Shown here in pieces: positions 25,980 to 36,140 of a DNA stretch of 64,000 nt. A program made the translations under genes and the position numbers. Each line of letters opens with the position of its first letter. Within the stretch, counting starts at the first letter, position 1. Below the pieces are notes generated by a model. That model did not search any database, was not told the DNA's origin, and saw only the letters and a list, made by a program, of their open reading frames with translations. The stretch is from RUG14199 sp964629225 (GTDB lineage Bacteria > Bacillota > Clostridia > Oscillospirales > CAG-272): contig CAZVQC010000006.1 in assembly GCA_964629225.1 (NCBI GenBank), forward strand, positions 1 to 64,000, in the 5' to 3' direction.

Positions 25980-26054
25980 GTCGAAAGATCACCCGACATC
26001 AAATGATCCGAATCAAATGTCCCGACAGCCTTCGGGCTGTCGGGGGACGATCCG
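25249..26054 (+). repeat. 806-bp direct repeat, copy 1
   Basis: Identical by eye to 31162-31967. It covers the last 243 codons of the dockerin gene (both regulatory-like repeats and the dockerin), the stop and the terminator. Similarity to the other copy drops abruptly on both sides. Confidence 0.92.
26021..26044 (+). terminator. Terminator of dockerin gene 1
   Basis: Stem CCCGACAGCC-TTCG-GGCTGTCGGG, 10 bp with a stable tetraloop, 41 bp after the stop; no strong T-tract. The rest of 25980-26276 shows no gene. Confidence 0.7.
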
Positions 26055-26276
26055 ATACATGGCACTGCGTTTTCCAAAGTGTCAAAGGAAGACCGCTGCC
26101 GTGATCCGGACGGAATGCCCTCTGTCGAAGGGACGGGGTGAGAGACCCGGCTCTTCAACGGGGCTTAGGCTTCGATATGCGTTTTGAAAATAATTCCCCG
26201 ACACGGTCTGCGTTTTGTGATATCGCTAACGGACGTGGGGATAAATAACAGTGAAACGGACAAGGAGGAACACAAA

Positions 26277-29200
26277 ATGAAAACAAAGAGACCGATACGG
26301 TTTGTCAGCATCCTTCTCACCTTAATAATGGTGATCGGTGTGCTGCCACTGTCGGCGCTCTCGACCCTTGCTGCCGGCATAAGTTATGCCGATGAGCCCA
26401 ACTGGGTCTTGGTAGGTACCGACAGCAGTGCGAGCGCCGAGGAGAATTTGAAGAGTCTTACGACCTTGCTGACGGACGAGAGCGGCTCCGGTGCCAACTA
26501 CACCGGCGACACTTTGTACGTCAGACTTGAAAAAGATATCGCAGTCGATTTCAAGAGAGTTGTCAACAGCTTTGCCTCGGAGACCAACGGAGGCAACATG
26601 AACATTGCGGTAGTCGGCAAGAAGGTGCTTGATCTTAACGGACACACCGTCAAGTCAAAAATGATGCTTGGCGACATCGACGACGAATGGTACGATCCCT
26701 ACAGAGGCACTTTTCTCCTCGTATACGGCGACCTTACCATAGTTGACTCCAAGGGCGGCGGCGAGATGAAGTCTGATATGCAGATACAAAATGTCCGTCC
26801 GGAGGAAGTCTACCACTACGACCTGTTCCACGTAATGGACGGAGGAGAGCTGACCGTCAATGCGCCCGGCTCGAAATTCACAAGCGGTCGCTCGCAGGAA
26901 TACTATGATGACAGCGACTACCATATCAGAAATCACTGGTACCGCAGTCAGTCAAACGGCTCCCCGGTCGACGTTCACTCCGGCGGTAAGCTGACCGTTG
27001 CGGGAGGAACTTTCAACGGCAGAGGATACTCCTTTGACAGACGTAAGCATGACTATACAAGATTTGACTGTGCGGCTATTCTTGCGGAGAAAAACTCCAC
27101 GGTCTATATCATCGACGGTAACTTCTACGGCAGAGGCGGAGCCGATGCGCTGAACATATCGAACGATGCGGACATAACGGTAGAGTCCGGTGTTTTCGAC
27201 GTTTTCAAGGTGGACCGTCTTGCCGAAATGAAACACGACGCAGGCACGATGAATATAGTCGACGGTTGGTACGGAGACGTGGGTCTTCCCGAAAGAGTGA
27301 AAACTCAGCTTGCCCTCAAGGGCTCCGCTGTGGAGATAGTAAAGAACGGTCACGATGTTACGGGTGACGAGCTTAGCGACAGCAGCCTTGTCACGGACCG
27401 AAGCACTGCAAAGATCACCGTCCGTCCCACGGGCGGAAGCAACAATTTGGACAGCCGTGTGAGCATCGTCTCCGATAACGGTGTTTCCAGTATCAATCCC
27501 AATACCGTCAGCGGATCGGACACTTACGTGGTGAACGCCGAGTATAAGAACCCCTATTTCTCAAGGACGGCGGCGGAATTCTCCGAGTCAAACTACCGTC
27601 CTCGGAACAAGGATATCGGCAAAAACAGCGATGAATACTACCTGACATGGACCTTCACTCTTCGCGATACGGACGGCTCCAAGGTCGCCGATCTTGCCAA
27701 GGTCACGACAGTGGGAACTCAGACCTCCGTCAGCGTGGACCTTATTGCGGAATACGGCGCCTCAAAGTGGAGAAATCTGAGTACCGGCGACTATAAGATC
27801 CGTTTGGAGATCACCGAGTGCTGGAAGGGTGATCACACCTACAAGAGCACCTGGAGAAACGAGATGGGACTCAACCTCAGTGACAATTCACTGCTCACCT
27901 ATCTCTCCGGCATTACGGACTTCAAGTTTGACTTCAACGTAGTACATAACAAGGATCTCTACTACGGCGATACCCAGTATCTGTCATTTGAACTTGACTA
28001 CTACACGGTGAATGACCTTAACGAGATCAGAGATTCCTACAACAACTACTACGGCGGTTTCAGTATCATGGTCTCATATACCGTCGAATCCTACGATCCG
28101 AAGGGCAACAACTACGTGACAAATACGGATCCGAAGCCCATAGCAAGCACGATAACCGCCGCTGTTAACGACGGTGCGGGCCCGAAGGTCATAACAGCCA
28201 ATATATACATTCCGAGATTCGACGATTCCACCCGCAAGATAGTGGGATACGACGTTCTTACCACGAGAAAGAATTTCCTGCTTCTGCCGACGATGAGCAA
28301 GTGCCTTGACAGCGATGCGGAGACCGTGGGATTCCATAAGCCCGTATCATTGACACATACCGACAGTTACGTGAAGGTCGATACCGCAGAGGACGTCTGG
28401 GGTGCGCCTTTGGCAGACAGCGGTACGTTCTCATGGCAGTGGTATTCCGTCTACGACCACGATATCGGTGCGGACGTGGATATCCACGGCGACTCCTCCC
28501 CCTACAGCAAGTACACCATAGCGGCGGAAGGCAACAGTTACAAGATATCGAGGGACGGAACGTACCGTCTTGCATTCAGCTACGTTCCGAACAACGGCGG
28601 TGTTCCGGAGGAGTTCGTATCGGTGCCCATCGATATCTATGCCTCCAACAGTCAGGAACTTAAGATAGCGACCCTCAGCGGCAGCGAGACCGTACGTCCC
28701 ACGTTGGACGAACTCGGAAGATCGCCTTTGAGACTTGACCTCGGAGAGGGAAGCTGGGGTACGGTCGAATCGGTTACTCTTTCAATAAAGGGACGTCCCA
28801 CACAGGTGGCACATTCTTCACCCATTGAAGGCTCGTACTGCTTCTCAGCCGCAGCAAGGGAGGGCTACTACCTTTTCTACCTGAATGATTTTCCGAGCAT
28901 ACAGGACGCTATTGCCGACGGATGTGCAGGCGGTGAATACACGTTCCGTGCCACGATTCAGGGTAAAGACATCTACGGCTACAAATATAAAACATCTTCA
29001 AACGATCTCACGGTAACGTTCGAGCAAGAGGCGGAGGGCTACGGCCTTATCGTCAACGGAGAGTACCTCGGCAGAGGATGGTCGACTGAAGAGGAAGCAA
29101 AGGCACAGGTCATCCCCCTCTTCATCAACAGTAAGAGCCCCGAAATTACTTTACAGGTGGCATATTATCCCGAAAGTGCCACATTCGATCCCAATAACAG

Positions 29201-31892
29201 TTACACTTCATATTCCTGGTACGATTCCGGTTGTCCTTTCCTCAAAAGGGTCAGCGGAGGCAATACCGATACGTATCAAATGACCATATTAAGGCCCGGT
29301 GTCGGTATTATGAGTGTATATCACGTCGGTGAGTGGATATACTATAAGATCTGTGTTCCCGTCACGGAGATTCAGCTTACAATGCCGAACTATCAGAACT
29401 ACATAGGAACGGAATATTCCGCTATCAAACCCGTAAACGTGAGCCTTGTAGCGGAATGCGGCAAAAGGACGTCCGAGTCAGGCTCTTATGCAAGCGTTTT
29501 GCTCCAGGATGGTTATGAGCCGTATTTCTGGGAAAACGGAACGAATTACGTCAGCGGCAAGAAGGTCGCCGCAAACGATCTTGGCGTTATCAATTATCAA
29601 TTGCACCTTCCCGAATGGCAGTGCTTCCCGGTCGAGGAAGTGAGAGAAGGCAGATACATGGTGGATCTCGGCAGAGTCGCCGTCACAGTCATCCGCAGCG
29701 ACGGCACGAGCGAGACCTTGTCCGCCGAAGCGAGAAATGCATACATGAACTGGGATAAGGATTTCTGTTGCAGTGACGATTCTTACAATGATTCCACTAC
29801 TTACATGGGATTCAAGATAACCGAGGACGTGTTCGTAAAGGAAGAGAGCGCAACTTACATCGACCTTGTCACCATTAATACCACCGAGCCGGGCGTGGGC
29901 GACCCCATCAACGAGGGTATCAAGATCTACAGAGATGACGGCTTTGAGTGGACTCAGCTCGGCTATACCTGCAAGGCGGGTGACGTTTCGACGCTTACGG
30001 ACGTCAAGACCGAGAAAGGCAAGGATATAATATTCGTCTATTCAAGTACAGTCAGCAAAGCCACCGTCGAAACAGCGGGTGAGCACTACACAAATGCAAG
30101 CGGGGCTAAAGCCGAGAGCGGAAAGTCCTGGGCGTACAGCTCATTTTTGAACGGCACGTATGAAAACGGAACGTATTTCCACGAGCTTTCACTGAGTACG
30201 AACAAGGACCTCGGCACCGACGGCAAGAAATATTACTTTGCTCCCGATGTGAAAGTAGTACTGAACGGCCATATCCTTGATTTTGAGAACCTTGTACGGT
30301 ACGATGCGAGAAATGGCACAAGCTCCATCGGTCTGGACTATTTCTTTGATGTAGGCGACGTCATTACCGTTTCCGAGATCGATATTGACGGCATAGTACC
30401 CTATCAGGGGGATCTGCCCGCCACAGCCGATGATGCAACGCTTTTCGCAAAGTATTATGACGGAACGGAGGACAGCGGCAAGGTTGAGATCCGCTCCATT
30501 GAGTGGTTCGTAGATGCCAACAACAACAGCGTATTCGACGACGGAGAGGGTGTCAAAGCGAGGTTCTGGGGCGACGGCACTTACAAGCCGGAGGACAGCA
30601 CTCTCTGGTGGGACGGAACATTCCTTCCCGGCGTTGAATACAGCGCTAAGGTACAATTCGGAAGCAGTGCGGCAGCCCTCAGGTTTGCATCCGACCTTGC
30701 GGTGGACTGCGGAGGAGGCGAACCCGTATTTGATACGGCAACGTCATTCACGGTCAAATTCGCAGGTGACTTCACAATAAGAAAAGTATCCATTAAGACC
30801 GCCGAGGGTGCAGACGCGGCATACCCATCCGGCCGTGACCCGTTGGCACTTGCAAATGCAAGCGTGGCATACAACATAATAAGCATCGGTGTCTTTAAGC
30901 AGCAAGACAATCCGGACGTTGCAGCGGATTCCAACGTCCACGCCTTCTACGCACCGGAAGGAAATCACATTTCCGATACTTTGACCGGCGGCAAGTATTT
31001 CTACGAGTTCTCCATCTCTTGGAAGGATACCGACTACGTACTTGACAGCGAGGCAACGGTTCTTGTCAACGGCAAGGATTACGGCGAGGTATTCGCTCCG
31101 AACAGAAACGAGATAATCGTTGAAAGATCCAAGTATTCGCTGTACTGCTACTACTGCTTCTCGGTACCCAAGACCGGTGCGGACGTTACCGTCAACGTGA
31201 CGGGAGCATCCGGCGGCAAGGTGAATGCACAAAAGACGGTACAGCTCATTGAGAGCGGTTACAGCGAGGCGGCATATGAGAGTGTGATCGCCGCCGACGG
31301 TACGAGTTGCGTTATTTCGGGCGTTCCCGACGGCACGTACAAGGTGAAGGTGATGGCAGCGGGCTATGTTACCGCCGAGACTACGGTGACGATCAACGGC
31401 TCCGATGCCACCGTGAACGTGACTTTGAGGACCGTTTCCACAACCGCAGCGGTGAAGGGAACTGTCTACAGCAAGGGCAGTGCCGCGGATCCGGTCACTC
31501 TGAGACTCACCTTGGTGGGCAAAAGTGAGCCGTCATACGAGGTGGTAGTTACCGGAAACAAGGCTTCCTACTCCATCGGAAACGTTGAGAACGGCACCTA
31601 CGTTCTCACCGCAACCAAGAACGGTCACTCGGACTACAGTATCATGGTAACCGTGGACGGTACGGACCTGACACAGAACATCACCCTGTCACTTCCCGGC
31701 AGCCTTATGGGAGACGTGGACGGAGACGGCAGGATAACCAACAAGGACCTGCTCCTCATGAGACGTTACCTCCTTATGGTAGTGGGAGAGAGTGAGACCT
31801 TCTGTTTTGACAATGCAGACCTTGACTACGACGGCAGGATAACCAACAAAGACCTTCTCAAGCTCCGCAAGATAATAATGGGAGTTGAGTAA
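26277..31892 (+). CDS. Giant secreted dockerin protein, paralogue 2
   Basis: A 1,871-residue extracellular protein with the same plan as the upstream paralogue. The signal peptide begins KTKRPIRFVSILLTLIMVIG. The beta-helix-like part at about 40-350 includes KVLDLNGHTVKS, GGKLTVAGGTFNGRGY and STVYIIDGNFYGRGG. Beta-rich segments follow, then the two regulatory-like repeats and the type I dockerin identical to paralogue 1. The central 1,250 residues are clearly diverged, so the pair is an old duplication with a homogenised end. ATG at 26277 follows AAGGAGG. The 297-bp spacer with a terminator suggests separate transcription, but no clear promoter was found. Confidence 0.88.
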   Translation: MKTKRPIRFVSILLTLIMVIGVLPLSALSTLAAGISYADEPNWVLVGTDSSASAEENLKSLTTLLTDESGSGANYTGDTLYVRLEKDIAVDFKRVVNSFASETNGGNMNIAVVGKKVLDLNGHTVKSKMMLGDIDDEWYDPYRGTFLLVYGDLTIVDSKGGGEMKSDMQIQNVRPEEVYHYDLFHVMDGGELTVNAPGSKFTSGRSQEYYDDSDYHIRNHWYRSQSNGSPVDVHSGGKLTVAGGTFNGRGYSFDRRKHDYTRFDCAAILAEKNSTVYIIDGNFYGRGGADALNISNDADITVESGVFDVFKVDRLAEMKHDAGTMNIVDGWYGDVGLPERVKTQLALKGSAVEIVKNGHDVTGDELSDSSLVTDRSTAKITVRPTGGSNNLDSRVSIVSDNGVSSINPNTVSGSDTYVVNAEYKNPYFSRTAAEFSESNYRPRNKDIGKNSDEYYLTWTFTLRDTDGSKVADLAKVTTVGTQTSVSVDLIAEYGASKWRNLSTGDYKIRLEITECWKGDHTYKSTWRNEMGLNLSDNSLLTYLSGITDFKFDFNVVHNKDLYYGDTQYLSFELDYYTVNDLNEIRDSYNNYYGGFSIMVSYTVESYDPKGNNYVTNTDPKPIASTITAAVNDGAGPKVITANIYIPRFDDSTRKIVGYDVLTTRKNFLLLPTMSKCLDSDAETVGFHKPVSLTHTDSYVKVDTAEDVWGAPLADSGTFSWQWYSVYDHDIGADVDIHGDSSPYSKYTIAAEGNSYKISRDGTYRLAFSYVPNNGGVPEEFVSVPIDIYASNSQELKIATLSGSETVRPTLDELGRSPLRLDLGEGSWGTVESVTLSIKGRPTQVAHSSPIEGSYCFSAAAREGYYLFYLNDFPSIQDAIADGCAGGEYTFRATIQGKDIYGYKYKTSSNDLTVTFEQEAEGYGLIVNGEYLGRGWSTEEEAKAQVIPLFINSKSPEITLQVAYYPESATFDPNNSYTSYSWYDSGCPFLKRVSGGNTDTYQMTILRPGVGIMSVYHVGEWIYYKICVPVTEIQLTMPNYQNYIGTEYSAIKPVNVSLVAECGKRTSESGSYASVLLQDGYEPYFWENGTNYVSGKKVAANDLGVINYQLHLPEWQCFPVEEVREGRYMVDLGRVAVTVIRSDGTSETLSAEARNAYMNWDKDFCCSDDSYNDSTTYMGFKITEDVFVKEESATYIDLVTINTTEPGVGDPINEGIKIYRDDGFEWTQLGYTCKAGDVSTLTDVKTEKGKDIIFVYSSTVSKATVETAGEHYTNASGAKAESGKSWAYSSFLNGTYENGTYFHELSLSTNKDLGTDGKKYYFAPDVKVVLNGHILDFENLVRYDARNGTSSIGLDYFFDVGDVITVSEIDIDGIVPYQGDLPATADDATLFAKYYDGTEDSGKVEIRSIEWFVDANNNSVFDDGEGVKARFWGDGTYKPEDSTLWWDGTFLPGVEYSAKVQFGSSAAALRFASDLAVDCGGGEPVFDTATSFTVKFAGDFTIRKVSIKTAEGADAAYPSGRDPLALANASVAYNIISIGVFKQQDNPDVAADSNVHAFYAPEGNHISDTLTGGKYFYEFSISWKDTDYVLDSEATVLVNGKDYGEVFAPNRNEIIVERSKYSLYCYYCFSVPKTGADVTVNVTGASGGKVNAQKTVQLIESGYSEAAYESVIAADGTSCVISGVPDGTYKVKVMAAGYVTAETTVTINGSDATVNVTLRTVSTTAAVKGTVYSKGSAADPVTLRLTLVGKSEPSYEVVVTGNKASYSIGNVENGTYVLTATKNGHSDYSIMVTVDGTDLTQNITLSLPGSLMGDVDGDGRITNKDLLLMRRYLLMVVGESETFCFDNADLDYDGRITNKDLLKLRKIIMGVE

Positions 31893-31967
31893 GTCGAAAG
31901 ATCACCCGACATCAAATGATCCGAATCAAATGTCCCGACAGCCTTCGGGCTGTCGGGGGACGATCCG
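31162..31967 (+). repeat. 806-bp direct repeat, copy 2
   Basis: Exact partner of 25249-26054, offset by 5,913 bp. It includes a second copy of the CCCGACAGCC/GGCTGTCGGG terminator (31934-31957). Confidence 0.92.
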
Positions 31968-32014
31968 GAATAACTCGGTGAAATGCCGACTACGTTATTC
32001 GGAATAACTCGGTG
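31967..32014. repeat. 14-bp direct repeat with a palindrome
   Basis: GGAATAACTCGGTG occurs at 31967-31980 and 32001-32014. The second forms the palindrome GTTATTC-G-GAATAAC (31994-32008). It begins exactly where the 806-bp identity ends. The remaining spacer to 32170 is A-rich and holds no other gene. Confidence 0.55.
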
Positions 32015-32170
32015 CAATTAGTTCCGTATCATCCGTGGCGGCTTTCTGAGAGCCGGATACGGCAGTGGAAGTCGGATAGTGTTCACGGGAAAAATATTTT
32101 AATGAAGAAAAAAAGAATTAATTATCATTTTTTCGAAAGAGACTTCAAAAACGGAAGGAGAAGTGATATA

Positions 32171-33088
32171 ATGAAGAAAAGGTATTTTGCCCTTCTTGCC
32201 GTGGCTGTTTTGATGGCGGCTCTGCTCCTTTGCGGATGTGCTTTCGGGAACGGCGACAAAGACGGTATCGGCACCGACGGAGGATCACCATCGACGGAGC
32301 CGGAGGACGTATCCGCCGATGTGGATACGCCGGAAGATGCGCCCGAAGCGGATCCTTCGGAACTTCTTTCGCTGAGGCGGAGGATAGCGGACAGCGGCTC
32401 CTTTGTGGGCATCGCCTATGCGGGCAACGTTGAAAATAGAGACTACGTGGACAATGCCGCATCCTATCTTGAAGGCAGGGTGCTTTTGGAAAAGTATCCT
32501 TTCCTTTCCGACGTGAAGTTCTTCGATAACAAAGGCGAGAACATTTTCGTTCTCGTTCCGAAGAGCGAGAGCGGCAGGATAACTCTCTATTCCGCAGGTA
32601 TTGACGGGGACGGGGAGCTTTCGGTGGACCGTGATACGGAGATCTTTACCGGCGAGCCGGGGGAGGTACTGGTACTCAGGTGCAATGAAAGTGAGAATTT
32701 CTCCAACGTTCTCGTTCGCGTTACCGACGGAGATACCATTCTTGAATTTTATCCCACAGTCTCTCTTGAGGACGGACGCTCGGTGGATCTTCAAAGCGGG
32801 TGCTGCGATCTTACCGAGGACGATATCGGATTTCATGTGGACGAAGGGTATTATCTTATCGGCCTCGTCTACCCAAACGAGGTGAACGTGGAAGGTGAGG
32901 AGCTTTTGTTCCTCGGCGTTGAGGAATTCTGTAACGAGAGGATGCTGGCATACGGACTTGGTTCCGTAGGTGACAGCGGAGAATTTGAAACGGTGAGGCG
33001 GTTCATGGTATCCTACGGAGGCACTTATATGCTGAAGGATAGGGAGTGGACGGTGGTTGAGACCGGCATCTCGGATCTCGAAGAATGA
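32171..33088 (+). CDS. Putative lipoprotein
   Basis: A 305-residue lipoprotein: signal KKRYFALLAVAVLMAALLL ends in CGC, followed by an acidic linker of about 45 residues (SPSTEPEDVSADVDTPEDA) and a beta-rich domain of about 220 residues with no recognised family. ATG at 32171 follows GGAGAAG; longer in-frame starts run through the spacer and lack ribosome sites. It precedes the SPFH/zinc-ribbon cluster by 116 bp on the same strand and may belong to it. Confidence 0.75.
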   Translation: MKKRYFALLAVAVLMAALLLCGCAFGNGDKDGIGTDGGSPSTEPEDVSADVDTPEDAPEADPSELLSLRRRIADSGSFVGIAYAGNVENRDYVDNAASYLEGRVLLEKYPFLSDVKFFDNKGENIFVLVPKSESGRITLYSAGIDGDGELSVDRDTEIFTGEPGEVLVLRCNESENFSNVLVRVTDGDTILEFYPTVSLEDGRSVDLQSGCCDLTEDDIGFHVDEGYYLIGLVYPNEVNVEGEELLFLGVEEFCNERMLAYGLGSVGDSGEFETVRRFMVSYGGTYMLKDREWTVVETGISDLEE

Positions 33089-33204
33089 TGCTCACCTCCA
33101 CCCCGAAAACGTCGCATCATCGACTCGGATGCGGATGACATTTGTTAACGGTCGCCCGCGGGGCGTCTTAAATAGAATTTTTTTACTGAGAAAGGGCAGA
33201 AATT

Positions 33205-34617
33205 ATGGGACTTATTAAAGCAGGTATCGGAGCACTTGGAGGAACACTTGCGGATCAGTGGAAGGAATTTTTCTACTGCGAAGCACTTCCCAAGGACGTT
33301 CTGATGAGAAAGGGCGAGAAGCGGATCAGCGGCCGCTCCTCCAACACAAAAGGAAGCGACAATATCATCACAAGCGGCTCCGGCATCGCCGTTGCAGACG
33401 GTCAGTGCATGATCATCGTTGAGCAGGGAAAAGTAGTTGAGGTATGCGCCGAGCCCGGCGAATTTACATACGATGCCTCCACCGAGCCCTCTATCTTCTC
33501 CGGAAGTCTCGGCAACAGCATCAAGGAGACCTTCAAGACCATCGGAAAGCGTTTCACCTACGGTGGTGACACAGGGAAGGATCAGCGCGTTTACTACTTC
33601 AACACCAAAGAGCTGATAGACAACAAGTTCGGCACTCCCAACCCCATCCCCTTCCGTGTGGTGGACTCTAAGATAGGACTTGATATCGACGTATCCGTCC
33701 GTTGTTCCGGAGTCTACTCCTACAAGATCGCAGACCCGCTCCTCTTCTACACCAACGTGTGCGGCAACGTAAGCGACGAATACAACCGTGAGGAGATCGA
33801 CAGTCAGCTCAAGACCGAGTTCATCAGCGCAATGCAGCCCGCTTTCGGCAAGCTGTCCGATCTTGAACTCCGTCCCAATCAGATAGTCGCTCACAATACG
33901 GAGCTTGAGCAGGCTATGAACGAGGCGCTCTCCGCTAAATGGGGCGAGCTTCGCGGACTCAAGGTAGTCAGCATCGCTCTTGGTTCCGTAACTCTTCCCG
34001 AAGAGGATGCGGAGCTCATCAAGCAGGCTCAGCGCAGCGCTATCATGAGAGATCCCACCATGGCTGCGGCTACTCTCGTGGGCGCACAGGCAGATGCTAT
34101 GAAGGCGGCGGCTTCCAACGAGGCAGGCGCTATGACCGGCTTTATGGGCATGGGAATGGCGATGAATGCCGGCGGTGGCATGAACGCTCAGAATCTCTTC
34201 GCAATGGGACAGCAACAGCAGGTACAGCAGCAGGCTGCAACTCCCGCTCCCGCACAGGATGCATGGAAGTGCTCCTGCGGTGCTACCGCTACCGGCAAAT
34301 TCTGCCCCGAGTGCGGCTCGAAGAAGCCCGAACCTCAGGCGGCAGGTGCTTGGAAGTGCTCTTGCGGTGCCTCCGTTACGGGCAAATTCTGCCCCGAATG
34401 CGGCTCACCGAAGCCTGCGGATGCAGAGGGGTGGACCTGCTCTTGCGGAACTGTGAACAAGGGCAAATTCTGCCAGAACTGCGGCGCTAAAAAGCCTGCA
34501 GGCGTTCCCCAGTACCGTTGCGACAAGTGCGGTTGGGAACCCGAAAAGGGAACTACTCCCCCCAGATTCTGCCCCGAATGCGGTGACCCCTTTGACGGCG
34601 GCGACATAGTAGGCTGA
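33205..34617 (+). CDS. SPFH-domain protein with C-terminal zinc ribbons (YdjI-like)
   Basis: A 470-residue protein. Residues about 1-300 resemble the SPFH-related family of Bacillus YdjI and the so-called virion core proteins: MGLIKAGIGALGGTLADQWK at the start, CMIIVEQGKVVEVCAEPGEF, and a helical ELIKQAQRSAIMRDP near the end. A Gly/Met/Gln-rich linker follows, then four zinc ribbons with GKFCPECG or GKFCQNCG motifs between 345 and 465. SPFH proteins scaffold membrane microdomains. In B. subtilis YdjI works with YdjG and YdjH in a PspA-linked membrane stress response; homologues of both lie downstream (36924, 38033). AGAAAGGGC precedes the ATG. Confidence 0.85.
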   Translation: MGLIKAGIGALGGTLADQWKEFFYCEALPKDVLMRKGEKRISGRSSNTKGSDNIITSGSGIAVADGQCMIIVEQGKVVEVCAEPGEFTYDASTEPSIFSGSLGNSIKETFKTIGKRFTYGGDTGKDQRVYYFNTKELIDNKFGTPNPIPFRVVDSKIGLDIDVSVRCSGVYSYKIADPLLFYTNVCGNVSDEYNREEIDSQLKTEFISAMQPAFGKLSDLELRPNQIVAHNTELEQAMNEALSAKWGELRGLKVVSIALGSVTLPEEDAELIKQAQRSAIMRDPTMAAATLVGAQADAMKAAASNEAGAMTGFMGMGMAMNAGGGMNAQNLFAMGQQQQVQQQAATPAPAQDAWKCSCGATATGKFCPECGSKKPEPQAAGAWKCSCGASVTGKFCPECGSPKPADAEGWTCSCGTVNKGKFCQNCGAKKPAGVPQYRCDKCGWEPEKGTTPPRFCPECGDPFDGGDIVG

Positions 34618-34633
34618 TAAAAAGTAAGTCGAG

Positions 34634-34660
34634 GAGAGATCCCCGATTCGGGGATCTCTC
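34634..34660 (+). terminator. Intra-cluster hairpin
   Basis: GAGAGATCCCC/GGGGATCTCTC with a GATTC loop in the 68-bp gap after the SPFH gene. No T-tract follows, so it is more likely an RNA stability or attenuation element than a full stop. Confidence 0.6.
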
Positions 34661-34685
34661 GCAAAATAAAATACAGGAGAAAATC

Positions 34686-35624
34686 ATGGGACTATTTGAC
34701 AAGAAATATTGCGATGTCTGCGGAGAGAAGATAGGTCTTCTCGGAAACAGAAAACTTGAGGACGGAAACCTTTGCAAAAACTGTGCAAAGAAGCTCTCCC
34801 CTTGGTTCAACGAGCGCCGTCATTCCACCGTGGACGAGATCAAGGCTCAGCTTCAGTACCGTGAGGAGAACAAGCAGAGAGTCGCCTCTTTTCGTACCGG
34901 CCGTGCCTTCGGTGAGAGCTGGAAGGTGTTCTTCGACGATGCAAACCGTTGCTTTACCGTCACAAGAGCCTCATCCCCCAATACCGAGGATAACCCGGAT
35001 ATCATCGATTACAGCGCTATTACCGGATGTCACCTCAATATCGACGAGGACAAGGACGAGATCTACCGTGAGAACGCAGAAGGTAACAGAGAGAGCTATA
35101 ACCCGCCCCGCTACAATTATTCCTACGATTTCGATCTTATCATCAACGTTGCCAATCCCTATTTTGACGAGATCAAAATAAGACTCAACAGCCTCAGCGT
35201 TGAATACGCACCCGAACCGGCCGTACGGATATCCCTCTTCGGTCAGTCTCTTACCGGCAACGGCGTCAACCCGGAGAATTGCTCCGAATACTGCCGCTAC
35301 CGCAACATGGGTCAAGAGATCTGTGCGGAGCTTGACCGTGCTCGCGGCGTGAATACCGGCTACGGTCAGCAGGTACAGAACTTCGGTCAGCAACCTCAGA
35401 ATTTCGGTCAGCAGACACAGAGCTTCACCGCTCCCGCAGCGGCTGCAGTGGGTACTTGGGTCTGCGGAAGCTGCGGCACAAACAACAGCGGCAAATTCTG
35501 CGAGGGCTGCGGAAGTCCGAGACCTCAGGCGGCACCTGCAAGATGTCCCGCTTGCGGTTTTGCTCCCGCTCCCGGTCAGGCTATGCCCAAATTCTGCCCC
35601 GAATGCGGCAAGCAGATACTTTGA
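34686..35624 (+). CDS. DUF4428-type and zinc-ribbon protein
   Basis: A 312-residue cytoplasmic protein. The N-terminus holds a DUF4428-like treble-clef knuckle (YCDVCGEKIG...LCKNCAKKL, residues 8-41). A central beta-rich domain of about 170 residues resembles a PH-like lipid or protein-binding module. A Gln/Asn-rich linker (GQQVQNFGQQPQNFGQQ) leads to two zinc ribbons (CGSCGTNNSGKFCEGCG and CPACGF...FCPECG) of the same type as in the SPFH protein. The shared ribbons suggest that the two proteins act in one complex. The start has AGGAG upstream. Confidence 0.8.
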   Translation: MGLFDKKYCDVCGEKIGLLGNRKLEDGNLCKNCAKKLSPWFNERRHSTVDEIKAQLQYREENKQRVASFRTGRAFGESWKVFFDDANRCFTVTRASSPNTEDNPDIIDYSAITGCHLNIDEDKDEIYRENAEGNRESYNPPRYNYSYDFDLIINVANPYFDEIKIRLNSLSVEYAPEPAVRISLFGQSLTGNGVNPENCSEYCRYRNMGQEICAELDRARGVNTGYGQQVQNFGQQPQNFGQQTQSFTAPAAAAVGTWVCGSCGTNNSGKFCEGCGSPRPQAAPARCPACGFAPAPGQAMPKFCPECGKQIL

Positions 35625-35631
35625 AATATCG

Positions 35632-36114
35632 ATGACAAAGATCATCAGATCGGCGGTGATATCCATGTCGATAGTCTCGGTGATTTTGGGGCTGTTCGGC
35701 TGTGCCGGGACGTCGGAGTCTCCAAAGCACAGTCTGTCGGAGCTTACCTCGGTATCCGTCGGTGAGACCGGCTCTGATCAAACCGGCGGCTACTCCTTTT
35801 GGATCCGCCTTGAAGACGAGGGGTGGGCCTTTGAAGGTGATTGCAGTATCGGTGACGGGAACGTTTCCGTTATGGACGCAAGGGTGACCTCGGAGGAGCG
35901 TGAAGAACTGTTTTCGGCACTTGAAGAAAACGGTGCTGTCCTCTATGCGGAGAATTACAAGCAGCGGAAGAATTCCTCCCGCGCTTCGGACGGTGATTCC
36001 TACGGCTTTGTACTCACCTTTTCGAACGGCGATCAATGCATCACCTACGAACGTCAGGAGTATCTCGAACGGTACTTTTTCCGACTTGCGGAAAAGTACG
36101 GAAATATCAAATAA
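35632..36114 (+). CDS. Small putative lipoprotein
   Basis: A 160-residue lipoprotein with signal KIIRSAVISMSIVSVILG and lipobox LFGC. The mature domain (WIRLEDEGWAFEGDCSIGDG through RQEYLERYFFRLAEKYGNIK) is compact and of unknown family. ATG at 35632 is only 7 bp after the previous stop and lacks a strong ribosome site, so translation may be coupled; ATG at 35665 would cut into the signal. Confidence 0.65.
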   Translation: MTKIIRSAVISMSIVSVILGLFGCAGTSESPKHSLSELTSVSVGETGSDQTGGYSFWIRLEDEGWAFEGDCSIGDGNVSVMDARVTSEEREELFSALEENGAVLYAENYKQRKNSSRASDGDSYGFVLTFSNGDQCITYERQEYLERYFFRLAEKYGNIK

Positions 36115-36140
36115 CTTGAAACCAGAAACGGAGGAACATT

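Noticed and set aside
21318..30934. Long minus-strand frames opposite the dockerin genes
   Set aside because: Shadow frames caused by codon bias of the large genes; the plus-strand proteins have signal peptides, domains and ribosome sites.
25394..31528. Identical 73-codon frames at 25394 and 31307
   Set aside because: They are out-of-frame readings inside the 806-bp repeat, identical only because the DNA is duplicated.
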